Source: Nitrobacter vulgaris (GTDB lineage Bacteria; Pseudomonadota; Alphaproteobacteria; Rhizobiales; Xanthobacteraceae). Taken from it: DNA of 64,000 nt. The translations under genes and the position numbers were made by a program. Numbering within the stretch: the stretch's first letter is position 1; every line of letters begins with the position of its first letter. The stretch covers positions 16,830 through 80,829 of the forward strand of contig NZ_JAVDPZ010000017.1 in the NCBI RefSeq assembly GCF_031453995.1, read 5' to 3'. Shown here in pieces: positions 28,261 to 35,710 of this stretch. Below the pieces are notes generated by a model. That model had not been told where the DNA came from. It was given only the letters and a program-made list of their open reading frames with translations, and searched no databases.

Positions 28261-28706
28261 CAGTCCGAAACTCCGGGAAAACGAAACGCGTAAGCCAGCC
28301 GTCGCCGCCACCACGGCGCAAGCACGATCTCGCAGACGGCCGCGCCGTCATGCGCATGAATCATGGTGCGCTCGCTGGAAGCGATCGCGACATGCTTGGC
28401 GACAAACCCGTCACGCCACCGAAACAGCAGCACGTCGCCCGCTTCGAAACCGTCGCACGTGACCGGAACGAGATCGCGCAGCGCCGCCGCGGCCAGTGTC
28501 TCGTCGCCTTTTGCTTCGGCCCAGTCCGGCGCGTAAGGCGGCGGCGCTTCCGGCTCATCGCCGATGCAATTGCGCCAGACGCCGCGCACGAGGCCGAGAC
28601 AGTCGCAGCCGATCCCCTTGAGCGAGGCCTGATGCCGATAGGGCGTGCCAATCCAGGCGCGGGCTTCCGCGACGATGGCCGCGCGGGTCGAATACGCGCA
28701 AGTCAC
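28260..28706 (-). CDS. NlpC/P60-family peptidase (GTA g14)
   Basis: 148 residues starting at a GTG with AGGAG six bases upstream (VTCAYSTRAAIVAEARAWIG). Catalytic Cys in GIGCDCLGLVRGV and His in FVAKHVAIASS, the papain-like NlpC/P60 arrangement. GTA g14 proteins are tail-tip peptidoglycan peptidases that open the cell wall on DNA entry. The long open frame to 28922 overlaps the upstream gene and was rejected. The stop overlaps the megatron start. Confidence 0.88.
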   Translation of the reverse strand: MTCAYSTRAAIVAEARAWIGTPYRHQASLKGIGCDCLGLVRGVWRNCIGDEPEAPPPYAPDWAEAKGDETLAAAALRDLVPVTCDGFEAGDVLLFRWRDGFVAKHVAIASSERTMIHAHDGAAVCEIVLAPWWRRRLAYAFRFPGVSD

Positions 28707-28717
28707 GAGCGGCTCCT

Positions 28718-29611
28718 TCACAACGCCTTGCTGCCGTTGCCGTTGTCGGGCGAACCGGGCAGCGGATAGCTGACGACGAAATCGTTGCCGGGAATCTGCG
28801 GAAAGCCGCGAAAATTGTCGGTGTTGGCAAAGCGGTCGCGGCAGGTCGCGAAACTCTTGTCGCAGCCGGCGGTGATCACGAAGCTGTCGCCGATGGCTAT
28901 CGGCTCCGCCATCGCCTGCCACAGCGATATCAGCGCCTCACCCGCGACGACGCGGTGCTGTTTGACTTCAATCGCAAGCCCGGCATTGGCCCCGCTGGTC
29001 CAGTTCAATCGCCCCGCTGTGAACCAGCCGCCGGCAAAGCCAACAAGGCCCGAGACGGCAAGGATCGACGTTCCTTCGATTGCCGTGACCGTCCCACTGC
29101 TGCGAAAGGTTGAGCTGGTCAGATCGACACGGCATTTTCCGTCGCCAAGATCGACACCGCACCGCGCCGTAAACAGGCGTCCGCTATCCTGCGTCAGCGC
29201 ATCCGCGAGCCCGCGCAATTCCGCGGTGAACGCGGCCCCCTCGCGCCGGACCTCTCCAATGGTGCCGCGGGCGATCAGGATCTTCAGCGAGACGTCGCTC
29301 CAATCAACCAGCCAGGTCGCAACCTCGGCGGCGTCGTAACGTCCGGCGGAGAGATCGGCTTCGCTCAGAGTATCGTCCGAGAATGCCCCCGATATCTCGG
29401 CGCCATCGACAGCCAGATCGAAGCGGCTGGTGGCTTCCGACGCGGTAAAACCAGTTGCGGCGCGACAGACGACGCTGCCGATCGTCAGATCGCAATCGTG
29501 ATCGGTGAAGCCGAGCACGACGCCGTCGCGCCGCGTCACAATCCAGCAGCGCGCCAGAGTGGTCGCGCCGGAATCGAGTTTTGCCTGAAGCGCGGAGGGA
29601 ATGCTTCTCAC
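28718..29611 (-). CDS. DUF2163 tail hub protein (GTA g13)
   Basis: 297 residues from a GTG that overlaps the upstream TGA. N-terminal DUF2163 (LARCWIVTRRDGVVLGFTDH) and C-terminal phage BR0599-type domain (Cys-containing GCDKSFATCRDRFANTDNFR, then FPQIPGNDF). GTA g13 forms part of the tail hub, with cysteines that bind an iron-sulfur cluster in RcGTA. It lies between g12 and g14 in the canonical order. Confidence 0.88.
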   Translation of the reverse strand: MRSIPSALQAKLDSGATTLARCWIVTRRDGVVLGFTDHDCDLTIGSVVCRAATGFTASEATSRFDLAVDGAEISGAFSDDTLSEADLSAGRYDAAEVATWLVDWSDVSLKILIARGTIGEVRREGAAFTAELRGLADALTQDSGRLFTARCGVDLGDGKCRVDLTSSTFRSSGTVTAIEGTSILAVSGLVGFAGGWFTAGRLNWTSGANAGLAIEVKQHRVVAGEALISLWQAMAEPIAIGDSFVITAGCDKSFATCRDRFANTDNFRGFPQIPGNDFVVSYPLPGSPDNGNGSKAL

Positions 29612-30249
29612 GTGCGGATCTCCACCAGCGGAATCTTCGGAATGGCGCCGGCGGCGAAGGTCGCGAGATCGACTTCGAGATAGTCGGTGTCGAACCGCAC
29701 CGGCACGTCGAAATTGAATCCGGCGGTGACAGCCGCTCCCGGCGGCGGCGTGTGCCCCGGAAGAAACGTCACAACGCCGGCGGTGGCGTCGCAGGTGAAG
29801 GCCGATCCCGCCACCATCTCGCTATTGGCAACCGCGACACGCACGCTGCCGTTCACCGGCTTGGCGATCACGCGCGCATAAGGCGCGAACGCGCCGCCAT
29901 ATGTCTTGATCAACTGAAACGTCGATGTCGTTCCGTCTCCTATTCCGATGACCTGATCGAGCGGCGAGATAACGCTCCCAGTCGTCGCGGAACCGCAATC
30001 CAGCCGGTCACGCCAGCGAAAGCCGTAAAGCCTTCCGCGCCGCTCCTCGAAGAAAGCAATAACAGCCTGCAAGGCATCCAGCGTCTTGACGCCGTAGCCG
30101 GCGTCAAAGCGCCGCCGCGACTGCGCCCAGCGCGCGTTGCGCGCCTCGCGGCCCGAGCCGAAGCTGACGATATCGGTTCGCCGCTCCGGCCCGCCCGCGC
30201 TCTTCAGCGCGACGTCGAGCGGAAACAGCACTTCGTGAAAGCTGGTCAT
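29608..30249 (-). CDS. DUF2460 distal tail protein (GTA g12)
   Basis: 213 residues. The conserved start SFHEVLFPLDVALKSAGGPE and GSGREARNARWAQSRRRFDA are hallmarks of the DUF2460/TIGR02217 family, the distal tail protein that links tube and baseplate in GTA-like particles. It overlaps g13 by four bases and follows g11 directly. Confidence 0.9.
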   Translation of the reverse strand: MTSFHEVLFPLDVALKSAGGPERRTDIVSFGSGREARNARWAQSRRRFDAGYGVKTLDALQAVIAFFEERRGRLYGFRWRDRLDCGSATTGSVISPLDQVIGIGDGTTSTFQLIKTYGGAFAPYARVIAKPVNGSVRVAVANSEMVAGSAFTCDATAGVVTFLPGHTPPPGAAVTAGFNFDVPVRFDTDYLEVDLATFAAGAIPKIPLVEIRT

Positions 30250-30252
30250 GTG

Positions 30253-30831
30253 TCACAAGCTCCGCTGTCCTCGCGCCACCGCGCGCGCGATCTGGCCCGC
30301 GATGTAACTCTCGGAGCGGCGGAAGCTGTCGATGTCGGGCGTCGCGATCTGCACCGTGATGCTGTTACCGCCGCCCTTGCCGGAAACGCCAAGCCGGCCG
30401 TCGGACCCGCGCGCCAGCGGCATGATCGCTTCTGGTCCCGCCTCCCCGGCGAGACCAACGCCGCCATCCATCATCGGAAAATAGCTAGGCGTGCCGATCA
30501 CGCCGCCTGTCGCGAACGGCTTGATCGAGCCAAGCGCGTTGGACGCGGTCGAACCAATGCTGCCAGCAAGCCCCGAAAATAGGCTGGAGATGCCGCTGGT
30601 CAGGCTCGCCGTCAGCGGCTTGAACGCCGCCGTCACGGCGAGACCCGAGACGCGCAGCGCCAGCGTCTTCAGCACGTCGTCGAACTGCTTGCCGCCGACG
30701 ACCGATGATGAAAAAGCCTGCGTCATCGCTCGTGCAAAACCGCCTGCGCTGATCGTCAGCGCCTGGGTCTTTGCGGTAAGGCCATCCAGCGTGCTCGACG
30801 TATCCTGCAAACTCGTGTCGTCAGTCATCGC
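30253..30831 (-). CDS. Short tail tape-measure protein (GTA g11)
   Basis: 192 residues from MTDDTSLQDTSS. A hydrophobic helical centre is followed by the typical tape-measure ending ATGGVIGTPSYFPMMDGGVG, then AGEAGPEAIMPLARG. GTA tails are short, so this protein is near the usual GTA length of about 200 residues. Its start overlaps the rcc01693-like gene by 11 bases. Confidence 0.85.
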   Translation of the reverse strand, partial: AMTDDTSLQDTSSTLDGLTAKTQALTISAGGFARAMTQAFSSSVVGGKQFDDVLKTLALRVSGLAVTAAFKPLTASLTSGISSLFSGLAGSIGSTASNALGSIKPFATGGVIGTPSYFPMMDGGVGLAGEAGPEAIMPLARGSDGRLGVSGKGGGNSITVQIATPDIDSFRRSESYIAGQIARAVARGQRSL

Positions 30832-31033
30832 GTCCTCCCTTGGGCGGCGCATCCGGAAACCGTGCCTGCAATTCATCGAGCTCGGCCCGCGCCAGCGGCG
30901 CGGTCGCATACCCCTGGATCGCGCGGATCGCCTGCGCCAGTTCGCGCGGCGTCATCCGCCAGAAATCATCCGGCGCAAGACGCAACACGCCGAAGCCGAA
31001 GCCCATTGCCTGTTGCCACGGGAACGGCTTCAT
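30821..31033 (-). CDS. rcc01693-like tail assembly protein (GTA g10.1)
   Basis: 70 residues. FPWQQAMGFGFGVLRLAPDD and FWRMTPRELAQAIRAI are the conserved features of the small rcc01693 family between g10 and the tape measure. A tail-assembly chaperone role is usual for genes in this place. ATGA overlaps at its 5' end with g10 and an 11-base overlap at its 3' end with g11 show tight coupling. Confidence 0.82.
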   Translation of the reverse strand: MKPFPWQQAMGFGFGVLRLAPDDFWRMTPRELAQAIRAIQGYATAPLARAELDELQARFPDAPPKGGRDD

Positions 31034-31350
31034 GGAGCCCCACTCTCGTCGAAGGTCGCGCCGATCAGATCCGCCGCGATCCTGACGAAGCCGGCCGCGC
31101 CGCCCTCCACCGTCATCACGGCCACATCATCGTCGCTGACAGCCTCTCCCGCACCGCGCAGGCCTGCGCCGATGATACGGATCAAGTCGCGCGACGACAC
31201 TCGCCCCGAACCGAACCGCTCCGCGAGCGTCATCAGGTCGCCAGCGCCGAATGCGGATTCAAGCTCCGCCAGGGCGCCCAGCGTCAACACCAGCGTGCGC
31301 TGTCGTCCGCCAAGCTCGGCACCGATCTCACCGCGATATTTGTTGGGCAT
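31030..31350 (-). CDS. Gene-transfer-agent family protein (GTA g10)
   Basis: 106 residues: YRGEIGAELGGRQRTLVLTL, then LAELESAFGAGDLMTLAERF. This is the GTA g10 family, probably a tail-assembly chaperone acting with g10.1. It overlaps the next gene by four bases and follows the major tail gene at 15 bases. Confidence 0.85.
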   Translation of the reverse strand: MPNKYRGEIGAELGGRQRTLVLTLGALAELESAFGAGDLMTLAERFGSGRVSSRDLIRIIGAGLRGAGEAVSDDDVAVMTVEGGAAGFVRIAADLIGATFDESGAP

Positions 31351-31365
31351 TTGAATCCTTTCGTC

Positions 31366-31773
31366 TCACAGCGCCGTAAACGTCAGAGCGCCAGCGGACT
31401 CGAGCGAAAGATCGAACGTCACCTCGCCATTGTGTTCGCCCGCGAATTCGAGGCTTGCGATCTGGAACGGACCCTCGATGGCACCGAAGTCCGGCACCAC
31501 CACCTGACAGTCATTGATCGTGCCGTTGAAGAATGCCTGTCGAACCAGCGCGTCGGATCCGGCGTCCTTGAACAGACCGCGTCCCGACAGCGACGCTCGC
31601 CTGACGCCGGCGCCCGCGAGCAACTCGCGCCAGCGGTCGGTCGATTCCGCGTTCGTGATATCGACAATCTCCGCGTTGAACGCGATCCTGCGGCTGCGCA
31701 GTCCCGCCACCGTGACGAAGCTCGAGCCATCGCTCATCTTCAGAAGCAGGTCCTTGCCTTTTTGTGCGCCCAT
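31366..31773 (-). CDS. Major tail tube protein, TP901-1 type (GTA g9)
   Basis: 135 residues. GKDLLLKMSDGSSFVTVAGL near the start and VDITNAESTDRWRELLAGAG are typical of the phage major tail protein of GTA clusters, which stacks into the tail tube. Length is normal. Canonical position between DUF3168 (g8) and g10. Confidence 0.9.
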   Translation of the reverse strand: MGAQKGKDLLLKMSDGSSFVTVAGLRSRRIAFNAEIVDITNAESTDRWRELLAGAGVRRASLSGRGLFKDAGSDALVRQAFFNGTINDCQVVVPDFGAIEGPFQIASLEFAGEHNGEVTFDLSLESAGALTFTAL

Positions 31774-31786
31774 GACGGCTCCTTGA

Positions 31787-32197
31787 TTAGGTTGTGGGTT
31801 CGGTCACGGCACGGAACCGCACCTGTGTGTGATAGGTGCGGCCGTCGGATTCGCGCCGGATGTCGGCGACCGCGAAGCGGAAATTGACCAGCCGGTGAGC
31901 GACGAGCGTCAGTGGCGCGTCGTCGAGAGCCTGCAACACCGCGCCGGCGATGGCATGAGCTTCGCTTTGGCCGCCTTGACGGGAACGCGCATGAAGCGTG
32001 ATCTGGTGCTCCTGTGTCGGCCCCTCGTCAACCGATGCGTCGGTGATGCGCGCCTCGCCGATCGAAACGTAAGGCAACAGCGCTCCGCGCGGCGGCTCGT
32101 CATAGACCCGCTTGCCGCCGAGCACGGCCTGAAGGCCGCTGTCGGCCGCGAGCGCATCGTGAACGGCAGCGCGAAGCGCTGCATTGGCGCTGGTCAT
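31787..32197 (-). CDS. DUF3168 tail terminator protein (GTA g8)
   Basis: 136 residues. DALAADSGLQAVLGG, VYDEPPRGALLPYVSIGEAR and RTYHTQVRFRAVTE are typical of DUF3168 proteins, which cap the tail at the head-tail junction. Normally g7 (head closure) precedes it. Here the connector g6 ends only 31 bases upstream. Confidence 0.9.
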   Translation of the reverse strand: MTSANAALRAAVHDALAADSGLQAVLGGKRVYDEPPRGALLPYVSIGEARITDASVDEGPTQEHQITLHARSRQGGQSEAHAIAGAVLQALDDAPLTLVAHRLVNFRFAVADIRRESDGRTYHTQVRFRAVTEPTT

Positions 32198-32228
32198 GAT
32201 GATGTCCTTTTCGAGAATGCGAGAACGA

Positions 32229-32789
32229 TCAGAGCGAATGGACGCGGTAGCTCGCGATCATGGCGCCGACGCTGGCCGGCATCATCGCGACGCTCTGGCC
32301 GATGGCGATAAGGCTGCGGTTCTCGTACCAGTGCGCCACGAGCGTCCGCACCGCATGGCGGAGCACATCAGGCACGTCGGTCGCGCTCGTACCAAATCCG
32401 ATCTCGACATCGAGCTCGATGCCGGCGCTGGCGCGGCCCGGCAACACCCAGGCGGACGAAACGATCACGCCTGCCGTCTTGTCGAGAACGAACGTTCCGA
32501 CGTCGATCGGTGCGGCGATCCCCGCAGAGTCGTAGACGCGCGCCGCGGTGAGCGCCCGTAGCGGTCCTCGGCCCAGCTTGATGCGGCCGTCATTCGGCCA
32601 CTGGTCCAGCACCAAGCGCCAGGTCTCCGCGATCAGAGCACAGCGAGTCATCGCTTCGACATGGCTTCGTGCCGCCGCGATCAGCGACGCGATGATCGCG
32701 TCGTCGTCATCGTTCTCCGCGCGCAGGAAGCTCTTGGCCTCTTCGACCGACCATGGTTCGACCGCAGGTCCGGTCAGGAGTATCGACGG
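32229..32789 (-). CDS. Head-tail connector/adaptor protein (GTA g6)
   Basis: 186 residues from MPSILLTGPAVEPWSVEEAK. EPWSVEEAKSFLRAENDDDD, then ARSHVEAMTRCALIAETW is the conserved adaptor start. These proteins sit under the portal and join head to tail. The frame is open to 32849, but the family starts at this Met. Upstream, where the capsid gene would normally be adjacent, about 5.2 kb of toxin/immunity cassettes and a reversed protease gene intervene. Confidence 0.88.
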   Translation of the reverse strand, partial: PSILLTGPAVEPWSVEEAKSFLRAENDDDDAIIASLIAAARSHVEAMTRCALIAETWRLVLDQWPNDGRIKLGRGPLRALTAARVYDSAGIAAPIDVGTFVLDKTAGVIVSSAWVLPGRASAGIELDVEIGFGTSATDVPDVLRHAVRTLVAHWYENRSLIAIGQSVAMMPASVGAMIASYRVHSL

Positions 32790-32857
32790 CATCGGATATC
32801 CTCGCTGTGACGATGCATATGTTGACAGACACGCGACGCGATGGCTCACATCGCTGC

Positions 32858-33619
32858 ATGATTCAAAAATTCATTCGTTTGGCTGCAGCCGCGACAGCCG
32901 TGATGCTGACGCACCCTGCCCTTGCCATGGTCGGCGGCGGCGGCGCGCCTTCGCCTGCGGTGGCGAACGCAGTCGTCACCATCGTCGGCTCGCGCGGCTC
33001 ATCCTGCACCGGCACGCTGATCGCGCGCGATATCATCCTGACCGCCGCGCACTGCATCGCACCCGGCGTCACCACCAAGATGGTGGACTACAAGAGCCAG
33101 CCGCCGCGCCTGCTCGATATCAAGCGCGTAGCCGTGCATCCGCAGTTCAACCCGCAGAGCGTGCTCGCGCACCGCGCCACCGCCGACATCGGCTTGTTGC
33201 AACTCGCCGCGCCGCTCGCTGTGCAACCCTTCCGGATCGGCGGCGCGTTGATGCCGATCAACGTCGGTCAGCGCCTCACCGTCGTGGGCATGGGCGTCGC
33301 AATCGTTGGCGACGGCCGCAGCGGCGGCGTGGCTCGCGCGGCGAGTCTTGCGGTAACGGGGCAGCCCGGCACCTTGCAGATCCGTCTGGTCGATCCCGCA
33401 ACCCATAATGCGCGCACGGGCCTCGGCGCCTGCACCGGCGATTCCGGCGCGCCGGCGATGCTCGACTCCAGCAGCGGCGCTATCATCGTCGGTGTCGTGA
33501 GTTGGTCGACAGGACCGAACAACGCGTCAGGCTGCGGCGGCCTTACCGGCGTCACGCCGCTCGCGCTCTACCGCGACTGGATTCTGACAACGGCGCGAAG
33601 CTGGGGCGCTGGGATATGA
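32858..33619 (+). CDS. Secreted trypsin-like (S1) serine protease
   Basis: 253 residues from MIQKFIRLAAAATAVMLTHP, a signal peptide likely cut after HPALA. Triad: His in LTAAHCIAP, Asp in TADIGLLQLA, Ser in GACTGDSGAPAML, with the oxyanion-type Gly. S1 proteases are exported and degrade proteins outside or in the periplasm. It runs against the GTA genes, between the connector and the toxin cassettes, and ends 14 bases from a convergent immunity-like gene. A copy of its last 20 codons is found at 36619-36681. It is probably cargo, not a structural GTA gene. Confidence 0.85.
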   Translation: MIQKFIRLAAAATAVMLTHPALAMVGGGGAPSPAVANAVVTIVGSRGSSCTGTLIARDIILTAAHCIAPGVTTKMVDYKSQPPRLLDIKRVAVHPQFNPQSVLAHRATADIGLLQLAAPLAVQPFRIGGALMPINVGQRLTVVGMGVAIVGDGRSGGVARAASLAVTGQPGTLQIRLVDPATHNARTGLGACTGDSGAPAMLDSSSGAIIVGVVSWSTGPNNASGCGGLTGVTPLALYRDWILTTARSWGAGI

Positions 33620-33633
33620 AAAAGGTTCGTCCC

Positions 33634-34005
33634 TCACTTCGGAATGTAGCTGCCTTCATCGAGCCTTCTGATAGCCGTCGCCGCCTCCCCGTTCTGTGGC
33701 TCGATGCCGGATTCACGGATACTCTCAAGAGCATTGCGAGCCAAGTCCGGATAGAGCGCGAGGAGCGAACGCGCCGTTGCCAACCGAACCTGAACGTTCG
33801 AATGTGAAAGCAGCGGCAACAGCGCCCTTCGCTGATCGCCAGGCATCTCCTTAAGCTCCGCCCTTATACGCTCCATCTTTTTGTACAAGCGACTGTACTT
33901 AGCATTGTCGATCACATAGATCGCATCATATTGCGCAAGGCCGATCTCGACGAACTGAGTGACGAGACTTTGTACTCGAGCGTCGTCCCATTGAACGGAG
34001 GTCAT
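33634..34005 (-). CDS. DUF2019 immunity-like protein (type B)
   Basis: 123 residues from MTSVQWDDARVQSLV. The ribosome site AAGGAG lies six bases upstream, inside the last codons of the toxin remnant. All-helical HEAT-like pattern: FVEIGLAQYDAIYVIDNAKY, then HSNVQVRLATARSLLALYPD. It is highly similar to the protein at 35339-35710. DUF2019 proteins are small helical proteins; their place directly after toxin genes here suggests immunity, which is inference. Its cognate toxin survives only as a C-terminal fragment. Confidence 0.75.
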   Translation of the reverse strand: MTSVQWDDARVQSLVTQFVEIGLAQYDAIYVIDNAKYSRLYKKMERIRAELKEMPGDQRRALLPLLSHSNVQVRLATARSLLALYPDLARNALESIRESGIEPQNGEAATAIRRLDEGSYIPK

Positions 34006-34008
34006 CAC

Positions 34009-34227
34009 CTACTCCTTTACGCGCAGGATATTCAACTCCTCTCGCATTTGCTCATTCCAGCTCCTGCCGCGAAGATAGTCCCGTGGCGATAAATCACCAT
34101 AATCCGGGCTAGGCGTAGAGTACCATCCATTGATGCGAAGATGTTCGACCTTTGAAATCCACGCCGCATTCTCCGCTCTATCGCAACTTGATGGCGATGA
34201 CGTTGCGAAGCTGGCGGAGGCCGTGAG
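34009..34227 (-). pseudogene. Orphan toxin C-terminus
   Basis: In the frame ending at TAG 34009-34011 the translation contains AENAAWISKVEHLRINGWYS, then DLSPRDYLRGRSWNEQMREE. It aligns with the last 70 residues of the toxin at 35710 (ENAVRIPVVKHLDINGYYS, then SPRDYLRGKSWDEQ). It has no start codon, N-terminal module or HHIV motif. It is followed at once by a DUF2019 gene. This is the displaced tip of a former toxin, comparable to orphan modules at contact-dependent inhibition loci. Confidence 0.75.
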
Positions 34228-34605
34228 CTACGTCGGCTTGAAAATTCCACGATCAAGGTTAAGCAAGCACATGCCGGCATCGCCAGATTGAGGTAACCAT
34301 CGCGAAGATGCAATAGCCTCAATTTTCCTGCGAGCCTCGTCAGACACAACAGCCAGCGTGAGCTTGGCTGCCTGCAGCTGAACCTGCATGTTGGGGTGGT
34401 TATAAAGCGCTATCAATGCGCGTCGTTGATCGCCTGGACGTCCTTTCAGTTCTTCCGAGACTTCCATCATTCGATCGAAGAGACGATTGAATTTTGTGAG
34501 TTCGTTGCCGAGAAGCGCGTCATCCTGTGCGGCAGTGATTGCCGCAAATCGAACGACCAGCTGATCGACGGCCATTGCGTCGAGTCTAATTTTTCTGAAG
34601 ATCAT
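34228..34605 (-). CDS. DUF2019 immunity-like protein (type A)
   Basis: 125 residues. VDQLVVRFAAITAAQDDALL, then TKFNRLFDRMMEVSEELKGR and GDAGMCLLNLDRGIFKPT is the type A pattern shared with 34905-35288 and 36705-37082. Upstream (34606-34659) is the leader sequence that elsewhere precedes toxin genes, so it seems to have lost its toxin by deletion while keeping the leader. It is clearly more AT-rich than the GTA genes. Confidence 0.75.
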   Translation of the reverse strand: MIFRKIRLDAMAVDQLVVRFAAITAAQDDALLGNELTKFNRLFDRMMEVSEELKGRPGDQRRALIALYNHPNMQVQLQAAKLTLAVVSDEARRKIEAIASSRWLPQSGDAGMCLLNLDRGIFKPT

Positions 34606-34659
34606 GGCTTGAGAAAGTATGTCCTTGAGGACATGCGCTCCAAAAAGGAAAGCGGCGCG
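34606..34659 (-). repeat. Copy of the toxin leader without a toxin
   Basis: The segment carries the same bases as those upstream of both intact toxins (GCTCC preceded by TCAAGGAC on the minus strand) and one arm (GCGGCGCG) of the hairpin terminator found at 36541-36574 and 37925-37954. It joins a truncated DUF2019 copy on one side and a DUF2019 gene on the other, marking a recombination junction near 34659. Confidence 0.65.
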
Positions 34660-34775
34660 ATTATACTTAGCATTGTCAGACTACATAAATCGCATCATAT
34701 TGCGCGATGCCGACCTCGATGAACTACGCAACGAGACTTTGTACTCGGGCGTCATCCGATTTGAACGGAGGTCAT
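34660..34775 (-). pseudogene. Broken DUF2019 gene (type B)
   Basis: From an ATG at 34775 the sequence begins ATGACCTCCGTTCAA, as at 34005, but shifts frame. In the right frame it reads DDARVQSLVA, stop, FIEVGIAQYDAIYVV, stop, matching type B proteins (the first stop is TAG where homologs have CAG). Similarity stops abruptly near 34660, where the toxin leader begins. Dead 5' fragment. Confidence 0.8.
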
Positions 34776-34862
34776 CACTTAAGCACTCCTTTACTGCGCA
34801 GAATCTTCAATCCCTCTTGCATCTGCTCGTCCCAACTCTTGCCGCGAAGATAGTCACGACAA
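34775..34862 (-). pseudogene. Second orphan toxin C-terminus (short)
   Basis: The frame ending in TGA at 34775 reads RDYLRGKSWDEQMQEGLKIL, then RSKGVLK, nearly identical to the last 27 residues of the toxin at 35710. It is cut off upstream. It precedes the broken DUF2019 copy exactly as an intact toxin precedes its immunity gene. Confidence 0.75.
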
Positions 34863-34904
34863 CGGCACGGAGTTGAAATGCGAGGATATAGGGAGCGAGC
34901 CGGT

Positions 34905-35288
34905 TTAATCCCGCTTCAATCCCGCCAGCTTCAAGTCACCATCCATGATGGCCAGTGCCATGCCGGCGTCGCCCGCCTGAGGCATCCAGTGGCTCTCGGC
35001 GATAGCCTCGATTTGCTGGCGAGCCTCAACGGGCAAAACCTCGCGCGTGTGTATCGCGGCTTTGAGCCTGACCTGCATATTTGGATGCTGATAAAGAGAT
35101 GCAAGCGCCCGTCGCTGATCACCGTCCCGCTTCTTCAGTTCATTCGATAGTTCAACCATTTGTTTAAATAGGCGATTGAATTTTGAGGTCTGGCCCCCAA
35201 GCAATGCCTGATCCTGCGCAACACCGATCTCTGTAAAACGCTCGACGAGATCAGGAGAGCTCATTTCTTTCAAGTTGGCGCGTTTCAT
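34905..35288 (-). CDS. DUF2019 immunity-like protein (type A)
   Basis: 127 residues: MSSPDLVERFTEIGVAQDQA, then TSKFNRLFKQMVELSNELKK, HPNMQVRLKAAIHTREVLPV and GDAGMALAIMDGDLKLAGL. Helical and HEAT-like. Second of two immunity-like genes after toxin 1 (50 bases after the type B copy). It closely resembles the single immunity gene of toxin 2, so it may protect against a toxin no longer encoded here. Confidence 0.75.
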   Translation of the reverse strand: MKRANLKEMSSPDLVERFTEIGVAQDQALLGGQTSKFNRLFKQMVELSNELKKRDGDQRRALASLYQHPNMQVRLKAAIHTREVLPVEARQQIEAIAESHWMPQAGDAGMALAIMDGDLKLAGLKRD

Positions 35289-35338
35289 TGGCTTAGAACC
35301 TTGAATTTAACTAGAGCAAGGTTTGTCTCTGTCGTTCC

Positions 35339-35710
35339 TCACTTTGGAATATAGCTGCCCTCATCAAGCCCGCTGATTGCCATTGCAGCCTCTCCATCTT
35401 GTGGCTCGATGCCAGATCTGCGGATACTTTCAAGCGCATTGCGAGCCAAATCCGGATAGAGCGCAAGAAGAGAGTGAGCCGCTTTCAGTCGAACCTGTAC
35501 GTTCGGATGGGAGAGCAGCGGCAACAGAGCCCTCCTTTGATCGCCAGGCATCTTTTTTAGCTCTGCTCTTATACGCTCCATCTCCTTGTACAAGCGATTA
35601 TACTTAGCATTGTCGATTACATAAATCGCATCATATTGCGCTATACCGACCTCGACAAACTGCGCAACGAGGTTCTTCACAAGAGCATCATCCGGCTGAA
35701 CAAATATCAT
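35339..35710 (-). CDS. DUF2019 immunity-like protein (type B), partner of toxin 1
   Basis: 123 residues: FVEVGIAQYDAIYVIDNAKY, then RLYKEMERIRAELKKMPGDQ and HPNVQVRLKAAHSLLALYPD. Its ATG overlaps the toxin 1 stop by one base (TAATG), so the two should be translated together, as expected for a toxin-immunity pair. The DUF2019 assignment is from family recall; the immunity role is inferred from arrangement. Confidence 0.78.
   Translation of the reverse strand: MIFVQPDDALVKNLVAQFVEVGIAQYDAIYVIDNAKYNRLYKEMERIRAELKKMPGDQRRALLPLLSHPNVQVRLKAAHSLLALYPDLARNALESIRRSGIEPQDGEAAMAISGLDEGSYIPK

Noticed and set aside
34032..34349. 105-codon minus-strand frame across the immunity gene end
   Set aside because: It is a shadow; another frame of the same stretch encodes the orphan toxin tip with clear similarity to toxin 1.
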